Source: an uncultured Collinsella sp.
Lineage (GTDB): Bacteria > Actinomycetota > Coriobacteriia > Coriobacteriales > Coriobacteriaceae
Length of the DNA stretch: 50,341 nt
NCBI GenBank assembly: GCA_900556875.1
Contig: USQQ01000012.1
Coordinates: 1-50,341, forward strand
Reading direction: 5' to 3'
The notes under the pieces are model-generated. The model saw nothing but the letters and a program-made list of their open reading frames with translations, did not search any database and was not told the DNA's origin. Made by a program: the position numbers and the translations under genes. Every line of letters starts with the position of its first letter. The first letter of the stretch is position 1. Positions 24,425-32,561 of this stretch are shown piece after piece.

Positions 24425-25639
24425 ATGTCACAAGTTTCTAACACCTCGTTTACAACGACGGTTTCATCAAACGCCATGGCCGTGGTGGACTATCTGTCCA
24501 AAAGCATGATGTCGGCGTTGCCGTTTATTGTCTGCGCGGCGCTGTTCCGCACCGTTGCCGTCATTATGGGCGAAGGCATGCTTGGTCTATGGCCTGCCGA
24601 TTCCGAAATCTATCGCCTGTTTTACAGCTGGCTGTATAACGCCGGCTATTACTTTTTGCCCATCTATCTTGGTTGGGCCGCTGCCCGCCAGCTCGGTTGC
24701 TCGGAGCAGCTGGGCATGATGCTGGGCGGCGTATTGATTGTGCCCGATCTGCTTAAGCTCGTTGATGCCGCATCGACGACGGGGGCATCGATGACTTTCG
24801 TGTATGGTCTACTTCCCGCGCCGGTCAACGATTACACGACGACTGTTATTCCGGTTCTCATCTCGGTGCCCGTGCTATGGCAGGTGGAGCGTTTCTTTAA
24901 GCGCACTATCCCTCAGGCTGTGGCGTTTTCTTTTGTACCGTTTGCAACCATGCTTGTCATGGTTCCGGTGTCGCTGTGTGTTACGGCGCCGGCAGGCAGC
25001 TATCTGGGCATGCTGTTGGGACAGCTTATGTTTATGCTTGGCAATTCCGGTGGCATCGTGTCGCTGCTCACGCTCATGGGGCTTGCCGCGGGCTGGGAGT
25101 TTCTTAAGATCGCGGGTGTCAGCAACGTTGTCCTATCGCTCGCCTATGCGCAGTTTATGAGTGTGGGAACGGATTCGTGCATCCTGATCGCCGCGACGAT
25201 GGCAACGTTCGCCGTTTGGGGTATGCCCTTTGGCGCGTCGCTCCGCGTTGCGGATAAGGACGAGAAGGCGCTCATGCTGGGCTATTCGATCTCGGGCGTG
25301 CTTGGCGGCGTAAGCGAGCCGGCGCTGTACGGCTGCGGCTTTAAATATGGCAGGTGTCTGACATGCATGGCCATTGGCGGCGCCGTCGGAGGCCTTGTTG
25401 CGGCCGTGGGCCACGTTACGGCCTATACCATCGGCATGACGAATGTCCTTATGGTCATTGGCTTTGCCACGGGCGGCATTTCGAACCTGCTGTGGTGCTG
25501 CGCTGCCGGTGGCACGGCATTTGCGGTGTCTGCGGCGCTGAGCTACTGCTTTGGCGTGGTGCCGGCGAAGGAGCAGGTGACGGGGGACGGAGCCGATTTG
25601 CCCGAAACCTCGAAGAGCGTGGCCGAGGCAAACGCATAA
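24425..25639 (+). CDS. Orphan PTS EIIC-like permease (glucose/beta-glucoside superfamily)
   Basis: This is an integral membrane protein of about 404 residues with some ten hydrophobic segments. It resembles the EIIC domain of beta-glucoside-type transporters: LGGVLIVPDL, a central YGLLPAPVNDYTTTVIPVLI, and GGVSEPALYG near residue 300. No EIIB or EIIA domain is fused or adjacent. It must therefore borrow these or work without them. ATG 24425 is preferred for GGGAAAGG upstream; ATG 24401 would add eight residues. Palindromic repeats lie on both sides, and the substrate cannot be inferred. Confidence 0.8.
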   Translation: MSQVSNTSFTTTVSSNAMAVVDYLSKSMMSALPFIVCAALFRTVAVIMGEGMLGLWPADSEIYRLFYSWLYNAGYYFLPIYLGWAAARQLGCSEQLGMMLGGVLIVPDLLKLVDAASTTGASMTFVYGLLPAPVNDYTTTVIPVLISVPVLWQVERFFKRTIPQAVAFSFVPFATMLVMVPVSLCVTAPAGSYLGMLLGQLMFMLGNSGGIVSLLTLMGLAAGWEFLKIAGVSNVVLSLAYAQFMSVGTDSCILIAATMATFAVWGMPFGASLRVADKDEKALMLGYSISGVLGGVSEPALYGCGFKYGRCLTCMAIGGAVGGLVAAVGHVTAYTIGMTNVLMVIGFATGGISNLLWCCAAGGTAFAVSAALSYCFGVVPAKEQVTGDGADLPETSKSVAEANA

Positions 25640-25644
25640 ACCTG

Positions 25645-25674
25645 TGCGACAAAGGGACGGTCCCGCATGTCGCA
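25645..25674 (+). repeat. Palindromic repeat with GGGAC centre, downstream of the EIIC gene
   Basis: TGCGACA and TGTCGCA bracket AAGGGACGGTCCCGCA, a sister of the repeat at 24379-24409. The two arms differ from that copy but still pair with each other. Confidence 0.7.
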
Positions 25675-25784
25675 TTCCAAGGCCGTGGCCCGTGTGGGTT
25701 GCGGCCTTTTTGTGTCTGGGGGACAAAGTAGCTACACTACAATCCGTTTGAGCAATAGATATATAGGTAGTACCGTGGGGGCGG

Positions 25785-26945
25785 ATGCAGATGGTCGAGT
25801 GGATTGTTCGTCGTGCGCAGGGCGACCGTGCACGCGTGGGAACGTTGACGGGCATGGTGTGTATTCTCGCCAATGTGGCACTATGCGCTGCGAAGGGTGC
25901 AATTGGCGTGCTGTCGGGATCGGTTTCAATCGTGGCGGACGCTATGAACAACCTGTCTGATGCCAGCTCGAACATCGTGAGCGTGCTTGGCTTTAAGCTG
26001 GCGGGCAAGCCGGCCGACCCCGAGCATCCTTACGGACATGGCCGCTACGAGTATCTCTCGGGTCTGGTCGTGGCGGCGCTCGTGCTGCTGATTGGCGTTG
26101 AGCTGGTGAAGTCCTCGGTTGAGCGCATCATCCACCCCGAACCTGTCGAGTTCTCGCTTGCCCTGGTGGCAGTCTTGGTGCTTTCGATGATTGTTAAGCT
26201 CTGGATGGCGGCCCTCAACCAAAAGCTCGGCGATCGCATTGAGTCCGAGACGCTGCATGCGACCGCTCAGGACTCAAAGAACGATGTCCTAGCTACGGGT
26301 GCCGTGCTGGCGTGCGCAATTGTTTCGCAGGTGACGCACATCAATCTTGACGCATGGGTCGGCCTTGCCGTTGGCGCCTATATCGGCTGGAGCGGCTTTG
26401 AGCTCATCCAGGATACGGTGAGCCCGCTTTTGGGTCAGGCACCCGATCCAAAGCTGGTCAAGCACATTCGAGACAAGATCATGAGCTACCCCGGCGTTTT
26501 GGGCGTTCACGATTTGATGGTTCACGACTACGGCCCGGGCAGGAAGTTCGCAAGCGCTCACGCCGAGATGGCAGCCGAGGCCAGCCCGCTGGAAAGTCAC
26601 GACACGCTCGATAACATCGAGCAGTCGTTTAGGGTCGAAGACGGCATGATCGTCACGCTCCATTACGATCCCATCGTGACCGATGACCCCAAGGTGGCGA
26701 GCATGCGTCTGCGCATCAACGCTATGGCTCAAGAGATTGATAGCCGCCTCTCGATCCACGACCTACGCTGTGTTCCGGGCCCCACGCATACCAACGTGAT
26801 CTTTGACTGCGTACGTCCCTCGGATTTGGCGATGAGCGCCGAGGACCTAAAGCGCGCGTTGGCGAAACATGTCGAATCCGAATATCCCAAGTCGATTGCC
26901 AAGATCACGATCGACGAAGACTATGTCGGCCATACCCACGAGTAG
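25785..26945 (+). CDS. Cation diffusion facilitator family transporter
   Basis: This is a proton-coupled divalent metal exporter of 386 residues. The first hydrophobic segments start near residue 20. The TM2 metal site reads NNLSD (Asn55, Asp59), HPYGHGRYEY follows on the loop, and TM5 carries QDSKNDV (DxxxD). The cytoplasmic C-terminal domain (VHDLMVHDYGPG) is followed by about 90 additional residues. A DxxxD in TM5 is typical of manganese-exporting members, so Mn is a reasonable guess. It ends 39 nt before the phosphatase gene. Confidence 0.9.
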   Translation: MQMVEWIVRRAQGDRARVGTLTGMVCILANVALCAAKGAIGVLSGSVSIVADAMNNLSDASSNIVSVLGFKLAGKPADPEHPYGHGRYEYLSGLVVAALVLLIGVELVKSSVERIIHPEPVEFSLALVAVLVLSMIVKLWMAALNQKLGDRIESETLHATAQDSKNDVLATGAVLACAIVSQVTHINLDAWVGLAVGAYIGWSGFELIQDTVSPLLGQAPDPKLVKHIRDKIMSYPGVLGVHDLMVHDYGPGRKFASAHAEMAAEASPLESHDTLDNIEQSFRVEDGMIVTLHYDPIVTDDPKVASMRLRINAMAQEIDSRLSIHDLRCVPGPTHTNVIFDCVRPSDLAMSAEDLKRALAKHVESEYPKSIAKITIDEDYVGHTHE

Positions 26946-26984
26946 GGCCGAGCTGATAAAGCAACTGATGCAGAATGGGAGAGC

Positions 26985-27611
26985 ATGAAGCGCCTATACC
27001 TACTCCGCCACGGTCAGACGGAGTTCAACGTCAAAAAGCTGGTCCAGGGCCGCTGCGATTCACCGTTGACCGACCTGGGCCGCAAACAAGCGGGAATGGC
27101 AGCCGCATGGCTCAAGGCCCACAACGTCGTTCCCGACAAAGTGGTCTCTTCGCCCTTAGGCCGAGCCATGGACACGGCAAGTCTCGTCGCAACCGAACTC
27201 CTCGGCCCGGATGCAGCAGTCGAGCCCTGCGAAGGCATCATCGAGCGCAGCTACGGCACCTTCGAAGAAGGCCCCCACGATGCCCTTCCCACCGACGTCT
27301 GGGACCCCGGCGAGGATCTTGTCCCCTTCGGAGGAGAAGGAAGCCACGCGTTGCAAGAACGCATGGTAGGCACCCTCACCAATCTCATGGGCGCCGATGG
27401 TATCGAAACCCTCCTAGCAGTAAGCCACGGCAGCGCCAGCCGCCAATTTATCAAGGCCGCAGCCCCAGAGGGCTTCGAGCTCCCAACAAAACTCCCCAAC
27501 TGCGCCATCATGATTTTCGATTTTGATGAGGCGGAGCCACAAGTAGAGGGCGAGCCAATGCAATGCAAGTTCACCCTCCAGCAAATAGTGGACCCCCAAC
27601 AAAGTCATTAG
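26985..27611 (+). CDS. Histidine phosphatase family protein
   Basis: This belongs to the phosphoglycerate mutase-like superfamily and has 208 residues. The phospho-acceptor motif LRHGQTEFN lies near the N-terminus (His9). SSPLGRAMDTA and the second catalytic histidine in SHGSASRQF are present. The substrate is unknown; relatives include cobalamin-phosphate and sugar phosphatases. Codon choice shifts toward A/C-ending codons in the second half compared with neighbours. ATG 26985 is 39 nt after the transporter gene, possibly one transcript. Copy 2 of the palindromic element starts 30 nt after the stop. Confidence 0.88.
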   Translation: MKRLYLLRHGQTEFNVKKLVQGRCDSPLTDLGRKQAGMAAAWLKAHNVVPDKVVSSPLGRAMDTASLVATELLGPDAAVEPCEGIIERSYGTFEEGPHDALPTDVWDPGEDLVPFGGEGSHALQERMVGTLTNLMGADGIETLLAVSHGSASRQFIKAAAPEGFELPTKLPNCAIMIFDFDEAEPQVEGEPMQCKFTLQQIVDPQQSH

Positions 27612-27641
27612 CCTGAGCGAGCAAGGTTTAGCAGACATCAA

Positions 27642-27818
27642 CGTGGCGTTCCCAATGTGCGGCGGAGGGGGCGGGCCTGAGACATATTAAGGTTGTCGCG
27701 AGTTCCGCACGAACAGGAGAGCACTTAATGTGCTCTCCGTCGTGAGCAGGACTGTAGAGCAGCAACCTTAATATGTCTCAGGCCCGCCCCCTCCGCCGCA
27801 CACTGGGAACGTGCCACG
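27642..27818 (+). ncRNA. Large palindromic element, copy 2 (candidate structured RNA)
   Basis: An inverted repeat of about 50 bp (one small bulge, one mismatch) encloses the same 85-nt core as at 10409-10493, here at 27687-27771. The inner hairpin is GGAGAGCAC/GTGCTCTCC with the same TTAAT loop. The conserved blocks TCGCGAGTTCCGCACG and AGGACTGTAGAGCAG are identical. The outer arms (GCGGCGGAGGGGGCGGGCCT side) share nothing with copy 1. It lies between the phosphatase gene and the S10-type operon, and could also act as a terminator for the former. Confidence 0.7.
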
Positions 27819-27862
27819 CACTTTACCTGCGTAAACAATGTGAGTGAAATATGAATCTCGAT

Positions 27863-27887
27863 GGATACGCCCGCAGCCGTGTATACT
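27863..27887 (+). promoter_or_regulatory. 19-nt box and TATACT -10 candidate before rplC
   Basis: The box GGATACGCCCGCAGCCGTG (27863-27881) is followed at once by TATACT (27882-27887), a good -10 hexamer. No convincing -35 is present at 17 nt. The same box with TATACG precedes rplB. Confidence 0.45.
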
Positions 27888-27998
27888 AAACAGCTGTGTG
27901 TAACCAGGGGAGTATTCTGGCTGGACAAAATGCCTGCTTAATAGGGTTGTCAGGTAGTCCGGGCGAAATACAAGGCTGGGGAGCACGTCGTGTAAGTA

Positions 27999-28050
27999 GT
28001 GGTCCTCTAGGGGCGTACGCTCGGTGGTGTACGCATTGTCCCAAGACCAC
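27999..28050 (+). promoter_or_regulatory. Structured leader of rplC
   Basis: GTGGTC (27999-28004) can pair with GACCAC (28045-28050), and GCGTAC/GTACGC form an inner hairpin. It lies in a leader of about 180 nt between the TATACT box and rplC. A ribosomal-protein autoregulatory leader is possible but unproven. The remaining leader sequence has no reading frame I can support. Confidence 0.4.
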
Positions 28051-28070
28051 GCGAGAGTTGGGATCATATC

Positions 28071-28691
28071 TTGATCAGCATGATTCTCGGCCGCAAGATT
28101 GGCATGACCCAGGTTTGGGACGAGGACGATAACGTCGTTCCCGTCACGGTCATCCAGGCTGGCCCCTGCGCTGTCTCGCAGGTTAAAACTCAGGCAACCG
28201 ACGGCTATGACGCCGTCCAGATCGGTTTCGGCGACATCAAGGCCAAGAACGTGAACAAGCCCATGGCTGGTCACTTCGCCAAGGCTGGCGTCGAGCCTGT
28301 CCGCTTCCTTCGTGAGGTCCGCGTCGAGAACGGCGAGGAGCACAAGGTCGGCGAGGTCGTCACCGTCGCTGATTTCGCTGATGTCGAGAAGGTCGACGTC
28401 ATCGGTACCTCCAAGGGTAAGGGCTTCCAGGGTCGCATCAAGCGCTGGGGTCAGCGCCGCGGTCCTATGACGCATGGTTCTCACTTCCAGCGTCACCCCG
28501 GTTCTATCGGTCAGTGCGCCTATCCTGCGCGCGTCCTCAAGGGCGTCAAGATGGCCGGTCACATGGGTAACGAGCGCGTTACCGTCAAGAACCTTTCCGT
28601 TGTCCGCATCGATGCCGAGCAGAACCTCATCTTGGTCAAGGGCGCTGTCCCGGGTGCCAAGAATGGTCTCGTCGCCATCCGTATGGCCTAA
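28071..28691 (+). CDS. rplC: 50S ribosomal protein L3
   Basis: L3 is an early assembly protein whose loop reaches the peptidyl-transferase centre. The family motifs ILGRKIGMTQVW, KGKGFQG and HFQRHPGSIG are present. TTG 28071 gives the longest frame and ATG 28080 (MILGRK) is an equally good start. Neither has a strong Shine-Dalgarno. It opens the S10-type operon here, since rpsJ lies with fusA. Confidence 0.97.
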   Translation: MISMILGRKIGMTQVWDEDDNVVPVTVIQAGPCAVSQVKTQATDGYDAVQIGFGDIKAKNVNKPMAGHFAKAGVEPVRFLREVRVENGEEHKVGEVVTVADFADVEKVDVIGTSKGKGFQGRIKRWGQRRGPMTHGSHFQRHPGSIGQCAYPARVLKGVKMAGHMGNERVTVKNLSVVRIDAEQNLILVKGAVPGAKNGLVAIRMA

Positions 28692-28737
28692 GGGCCCAGC
28701 CCATTTAGCCCAGCGTCATACCAAGGAGAACACTTAA

Positions 28738-29364
28738 ATGGCAAAGTTTGAAGTAAAGAACAGCGAGGGCAAGAAGGTCGCCGAGGCCGAGCTCGCCGCT
28801 GAGGTGTACGGCATCGAGCCGAACATCCACGTTATGCACCACATCGTCAAGTGCCAGATGGCCTCTTGGCGTCAGGGCACCCAGTCCGCTAAGGGCCGCT
28901 CTGAGGTTTCCGGTGGCGGCAAGAAGCCTTGGCGTCAGAAGGGCACCGGCCGTGCCCGCCAGGGTTCCATCCGTGCTGCCCAGTGGCGTCACGGTGGCGT
29001 TGTCTTCGCCCCCAAGCCCCGTTCCTACGCTAAGCGTATGAACAACAAGGAGGTCAAGCTGGCTATGCGCTCCGCGCTGTCCGCCAAGCTGGCCGATGGC
29101 GAGCTCGTGCTCGTCGACGACTACGGCTTCGAGAAGCCTTCCACCAAGGCTGCCGTTGCCATGCTCAAGGCTCTTGGCCTTGAGGGCAAGCGTCTGACCA
29201 TCATCGTTCGCGATGAGGACGTCAACGCCTACCTGTCGTTCCGCAATATTCCCAAGACGTTCATCATCACCGCTGACGAGGCCAACACCTACGATCTCGT
29301 CAACAACAACGCTGTGCTGATGCCCGCCGACATCGCCGCTCACTTCGGGGAGGTGCTTGCATAA
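28738..29364 (+). CDS. rplD: 50S ribosomal protein L4
   Basis: L4 lines the exit tunnel and, in E. coli, represses the S10 operon. The 208-residue protein has the signature RSEVSGGGKKPWRQKGTGRA and RQGSIRAAQWRHGGVVFAP. ATG 28738 follows AAGGAGAA. The stop codon is contiguous with the rplW ATG. Confidence 0.97.
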   Translation: MAKFEVKNSEGKKVAEAELAAEVYGIEPNIHVMHHIVKCQMASWRQGTQSAKGRSEVSGGGKKPWRQKGTGRARQGSIRAAQWRHGGVVFAPKPRSYAKRMNNKEVKLAMRSALSAKLADGELVLVDDYGFEKPSTKAAVAMLKALGLEGKRLTIIVRDEDVNAYLSFRNIPKTFIITADEANTYDLVNNNAVLMPADIAAHFGEVLA

Positions 29365-29652
29365 ATGACCGCCCACGAGATCATCATCCGTCCGATCGTG
29401 TCCGAGCGTTCCTTCTCCGGCATGGAGCAGAACAAGTACACGTTCGAGGTCGCCAAGGATGCTAACAAGTATCAGATCAAGGACGCTGTCGAGGAGATCT
29501 TCGGCGTCAAGGTCGTTCGCGTGAACACCCTGACGGTCAAGCCCAAGACCAAGCGCGTGCGCTATGTCGCCGGCAAGACCCGTTCTTGGAAGAAGGCCAT
29601 CGTCACGCTGGCCGAGGGCGACACCATCGAGGTCTTTGGCAACCAGGCCTAA
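29365..29652 (+). CDS. rplW: 50S ribosomal protein L23
   Basis: L23 sits at the tunnel exit and docks trigger factor and SRP. It has 95 residues, with the conserved IIIRPIVSERS and YTFEVAKDANKYQIKDAVE. Its ATG directly follows the rplD stop, with GGGGAGGTG inside rplD. It is followed by an unusually long gap of 179 nt before rplB. Confidence 0.97.
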   Translation: MTAHEIIIRPIVSERSFSGMEQNKYTFEVAKDANKYQIKDAVEEIFGVKVVRVNTLTVKPKTKRVRYVAGKTRSWKKAIVTLAEGDTIEVFGNQA

Positions 29653-29670
29653 GACTCGCTGCTGTTGAGT

Positions 29671-29706
29671 GAGCTCATGCCTCCCAAATAGGGGAGGCGA
29701 GAGCTC
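29671..29706 (+). other. Hairpin between rplW and rplB
   Basis: GAGCTC-AT-GCCTCCC and GGGAGGC-GA-GAGCTC pair around an AAATA-rich loop, giving a stem with a small internal loop. No T-run follows, so it is more likely a processing or regulatory hairpin than a terminator. Confidence 0.55.
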
Positions 29707-29727
29707 AAGGTTTCGGGCGTATAAAAT

Positions 29728-29752
29728 GGACACGCCCGGAACCGTGTATACG
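29728..29752 (+). promoter_or_regulatory. 19-nt box before rplB
   Basis: GGACACGCCCGGAACCGTG is followed by TATACG, matching the arrangement before rplC. An overlapping inverted repeat CGGGCGT...ACGCCCG (29714-29738) surrounds TATAAAA. It may be an internal promoter for rplB onward. Confidence 0.45.
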
Positions 29753-29760
29753 TCCGGTGT

Positions 29761-29828
29761 CATCGCACCCGAGGCAGAACCTCGAATCCCTGTCTGCGAT
29801 GGCTAACGGATTCCTATTGAAAGGGATT
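29761..29828 (+). promoter_or_regulatory. rplB leader: hairpin plus Shine-Dalgarno-pairing segment
   Basis: CATCGCA (29761-29767) pairs with TGCGATG (29795-29801), with CGAGG/CCTCG inside. The single-stranded AATCCCT (29785-29791) in that structure is a perfect complement of AGGGATT (29822-29828), the ribosome-binding region of rplB. This pseudoknot-like pairing could control translation. It is inferred from base pairing alone. Confidence 0.45.
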
Positions 29829-29831
29829 GTA

Positions 29832-30662
29832 ATGGCTGTAAAGCACCTTAAGCCGACCTCCGCTGGTAGGCGTTGGCAGACGATCTCCGATTTCTCCGAG
29901 ATCACCTGCACCAAGCCCGAGAAGTCTCTTCTCGAGCCCCTGCCCAAGAAGGCCGGTCGTAACAACAACGGCCGCATCACCACCCGCCACCAGGGCGGCG
30001 GCGTGAAGCGTCGTTACCGCGTGATCGACTTCAAGCGCAACAAGGACGGCGTGCCCGCCAAGGTTGCCACGATCGAGTACGATCCGAACCGTTCCGCTCG
30101 CATCGCTCTGCTGCACTACGCTGACGGTGAGAAGCGCTACATCCTGGCCCCCAAGGGCCTCGAGGTCGGCCAGACCATCATGTCCGGTTCTGACGCCGAC
30201 ATCAAGCCGGGCAACGCTCTGCCCCTCGCCGACATCCCCGTCGGTACGCTCATCCACGCCGTCGAGTTCCAGCCGGGCAAGGGCGCTGCTATCGCCCGTT
30301 CCGCCGGTAACTCCTGCCAGCTGATGGGTAAGGAGGGCAAGTACGCTATCGTCCGTATGCCTTCCTCCGAGATGCGCCGCATCCTCGTTACCTGCCGCGC
30401 CACCGTCGGTGAGGTCGGCAACGCCGATCACGCCAACATCGTCATCGGCAAGGCCGGCCGTAAGCGTCACATGAACGTGCGCCCGACCGTCCGCGGTACC
30501 GTCATGAACCCTGTCGACCACCCGCACGGCGGTGGCGAGGGCAAGAACCACACCTCTGGTCGTCCCTCTGTTACCCCCTGGGGTAAGCCGACGAAGGGCC
30601 TTCGTACGCGCAAGAAGAAGAAGGTCTCGAACCAGCACATCATTCGTCGCCGTAAGAAGTAA
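29832..30662 (+). CDS. rplB: 50S ribosomal protein L2
   Basis: L2 is a peptidyl-transferase-centre protein of 276 residues. The family features NNNGRITTRHQGGGVKRRYR, YDPNRSARIALL and the C-terminal HPHGGGEGKN are all present. ATG 29832 gives the normal MAVKHLKPTS start; an upstream in-frame start at 29757 falls in the leader. AAAGGGATT precedes it and can be sequestered by the leader. Confidence 0.97.
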   Translation: MAVKHLKPTSAGRRWQTISDFSEITCTKPEKSLLEPLPKKAGRNNNGRITTRHQGGGVKRRYRVIDFKRNKDGVPAKVATIEYDPNRSARIALLHYADGEKRYILAPKGLEVGQTIMSGSDADIKPGNALPLADIPVGTLIHAVEFQPGKGAAIARSAGNSCQLMGKEGKYAIVRMPSSEMRRILVTCRATVGEVGNADHANIVIGKAGRKRHMNVRPTVRGTVMNPVDHPHGGGEGKNHTSGRPSVTPWGKPTKGLRTRKKKKVSNQHIIRRRKK

Positions 30663-30694
30663 TTTCGGATACCGAGTTTTAGGAGAAAGCACTT

Positions 30695-30955
30695 ATGAGC
30701 AGAAGTCTCAAAAAGGGCCCGTTCGTGGAGACTCGCCTTCTCTCGCGTATCACCGCGATGAACGAGGCTGGCAAGAAGGACGTCGTGAAGACCTGGTCCC
30801 GCGCGTCCACCATCTTCCCCGAGATGGTTGGTCACACCATCGCCGTCCACGACGGCCGCAAGCATGTGCCCGTGTATGTTACCGAGTCCATGGTTGGTCA
30901 CAAGCTCGGCGAGTTCGCGCCGACTCGTACGTTCCGTGGCCACAAGGCCAAATAG
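30695..30955 (+). CDS. rpsS: 30S ribosomal protein S19
   Basis: S19 belongs to the 30S head and forms a complex with S13. The 86-residue protein has SRSLKKGPFV, WSRASTIFPEMVG and FAPTRTFRGHK. ATG 30695 follows TAGGAGAAAG. It lies between rplB and rplV in the conserved order. Confidence 0.97.
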   Translation: MSRSLKKGPFVETRLLSRITAMNEAGKKDVVKTWSRASTIFPEMVGHTIAVHDGRKHVPVYVTESMVGHKLGEFAPTRTFRGHKAK

Positions 30956-30969
30956 GGGGTTAACCGTAA

Positions 30970-31341
30970 ATGGCAACTAAGTCTATTGAAACTGAGGCCA
31001 CCGAGGTTCGCGCCGTCGCTAAGTACGTGCGTGTTTCCCCCAGCAAGGCCCGCCTGGTGGTCGATCTGATCCGCCGCAAGCCTGTCGCTCAGGCCTTCGA
31101 CATCCTCCACTTCTGCGACCGAGCCGTCGCCGTGGATGTCGAGAAGGTTCTCCGTTCCGCCGTTGCGAACGCCGAGAACAACAACGGTCTGCGTGCCGAC
31201 AACCTGGTTGTCGCCGCTGCCTATGTTGACGAGGGTCCGACGCTTAAGCGCATCCGTCCCCGCGCCAAGGGTTCCGCTTCTCGCATTCTGAAGCGTACTT
31301 CCCACATCACCGTCGTCGTTGCTCCTCGAAAGGAGGCGTAA
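30970..31341 (+). CDS. rplV: 50S ribosomal protein L22
   Basis: L22 extends a loop into the exit tunnel where macrolides bind. Its 123 residues include YVRVSPSKARLVVDLIR and the loop LKRIRPRAKGSASRI. ATG 30970 is preceded by a weak GGGGGTTAA. It is followed by rpsC after 6 nt. Confidence 0.97.
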   Translation: MATKSIETEATEVRAVAKYVRVSPSKARLVVDLIRRKPVAQAFDILHFCDRAVAVDVEKVLRSAVANAENNNGLRADNLVVAAAYVDEGPTLKRIRPRAKGSASRILKRTSHITVVVAPRKEA

Positions 31342-31347
31342 AGCTGT

Positions 31348-32058
31348 ATGGGTCAGAAAGTCTACCCCACCGGCTTCCGTCTTGGCATCACCGAGAACTG
31401 GCGCTCCCGCTGGTTCGCAGAGAAGGATTACGCTAAGACCCTCGGTAACGATCTCGAGATCCGCAAGTACCTCGAGAAGCGTCTTTCCCGCGCAGCTGTC
31501 TCCCGCGTCGAGATCGAGCGCGCTGGCGACAAGGTGAAGGTCATCATCCTCACCGCTCGCCCCGGCGTTGTCATCGGTAAGAAGGGTGCCGAGATCGATA
31601 CCCTCCGCACCGAGCTCGAGAAGGTCGCTGGCGTCTCCAAGGGCCAGCTCTCCGTCGACGTTGTCGAGATCAAGCGCCCCGAGCTCGACGCCAACCTCGT
31701 TGCTCAGTCTATCGCCGAGCAGCTCGAGGGCCGCGTTGCCTTCCGTCGCGCTATGCGCAAGGCTGTCCAGTCTGCCCGCAAGGCCGGCGCTAAGGGCATC
31801 CGTATCCAGTGCTCCGGTCGTCTCGGCGGTGCCGAGATGGGCCGTCGTGAGTGGTACCGCGAGGGTCGCGTGCCTCTGCACACCCTCCGTGCCAAGATCG
31901 ACTACGGCACGGCTGTCGCCAGCACCACCATGGGCGCTTGCGGCGTGAAGGTCTGGATCTACCTGGGCGAGAAGCTCCCGGGCCAGCCTGTTCCTAACCC
32001 TGCACTCGAGGGCTCTTCCCGTCCTCGTCGTCGTAACTCCGAGAGGAGGGGTCAGTAG
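31348..32058 (+). CDS. rpsC: 30S ribosomal protein S3
   Basis: S3 lies at the mRNA entry channel. The 236-residue protein has the KH-domain motif PGVVIGKKGAEI and the C-terminal GRLGGAEMGRREWYREGRVPLHTL. ATG 31348 follows AAAGGAGG, which lies inside rplV. The C-terminus is Arg-rich. The stop codon overlaps the GTG of rplP by one base. Confidence 0.97.
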   Translation: MGQKVYPTGFRLGITENWRSRWFAEKDYAKTLGNDLEIRKYLEKRLSRAAVSRVEIERAGDKVKVIILTARPGVVIGKKGAEIDTLRTELEKVAGVSKGQLSVDVVEIKRPELDANLVAQSIAEQLEGRVAFRRAMRKAVQSARKAGAKGIRIQCSGRLGGAEMGRREWYREGRVPLHTLRAKIDYGTAVASTTMGACGVKVWIYLGEKLPGQPVPNPALEGSSRPRRRNSERRGQ

Positions 32059-32561
32059 TGCTTGCCCCTAAGCGTATTCTTCACCGCAAGGTGCAGCGTG
32101 GCTCCATGAAGGGCCAGGCCAAGGGTAATACCGAGCTGCATTTCGGCGAGTTTGGTATCCAGGCTCTCGAGGCCCATTGGATCACCAACCGTCAGATCGA
32201 GGCCGCTCGTATTGCCATGACCCGCTACATGAAGCGTGGCGGTCGTGTCTACATCACGATCTTCCCCGATAAGCCCATCACCAAGAAGCCTGCCGAGACT
32301 CGCATGGGTTCTGGTAAGGGTAATCCCGAGGAGTGGGTGGCCGTCGTCAAGCCCGGCCGCATCATGTTCGAGGTCAAGGGCGTGCCCGAGGAGGTCGCTC
32401 GCGAGGCTCTGCGTCTTGCACAGCACAAGCTTCCCATCAAGACCAAGATTGTTGCTGCCAAGAACGCTGAGCAGCGCATCGAGAAGGAGATGGCTGAGGA
32501 GGCCGCTCTCGAGGCCAAGTGGGCTGCTGAGGACGCCGCCGGCGCCAAGGAGGAGAACTAA
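32058..32561 (+). CDS. rplP: 50S ribosomal protein L16
   Basis: L16 contacts the A-site tRNA elbow. The typical LAPKRILHRKVQRGSMKGQA start and GSGKGNPEEWVAVVKPGR are visible. At 167 residues it is about 25-30 longer than most L16s, with an acidic C-terminal extension rich in Ala and Glu. The start is GTG 32058 with GAGGAGG inside rpsC. Confidence 0.96.
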   Translation: MLAPKRILHRKVQRGSMKGQAKGNTELHFGEFGIQALEAHWITNRQIEAARIAMTRYMKRGGRVYITIFPDKPITKKPAETRMGSGKGNPEEWVAVVKPGRIMFEVKGVPEEVAREALRLAQHKLPIKTKIVAAKNAEQRIEKEMAEEAALEAKWAAEDAAGAKEEN

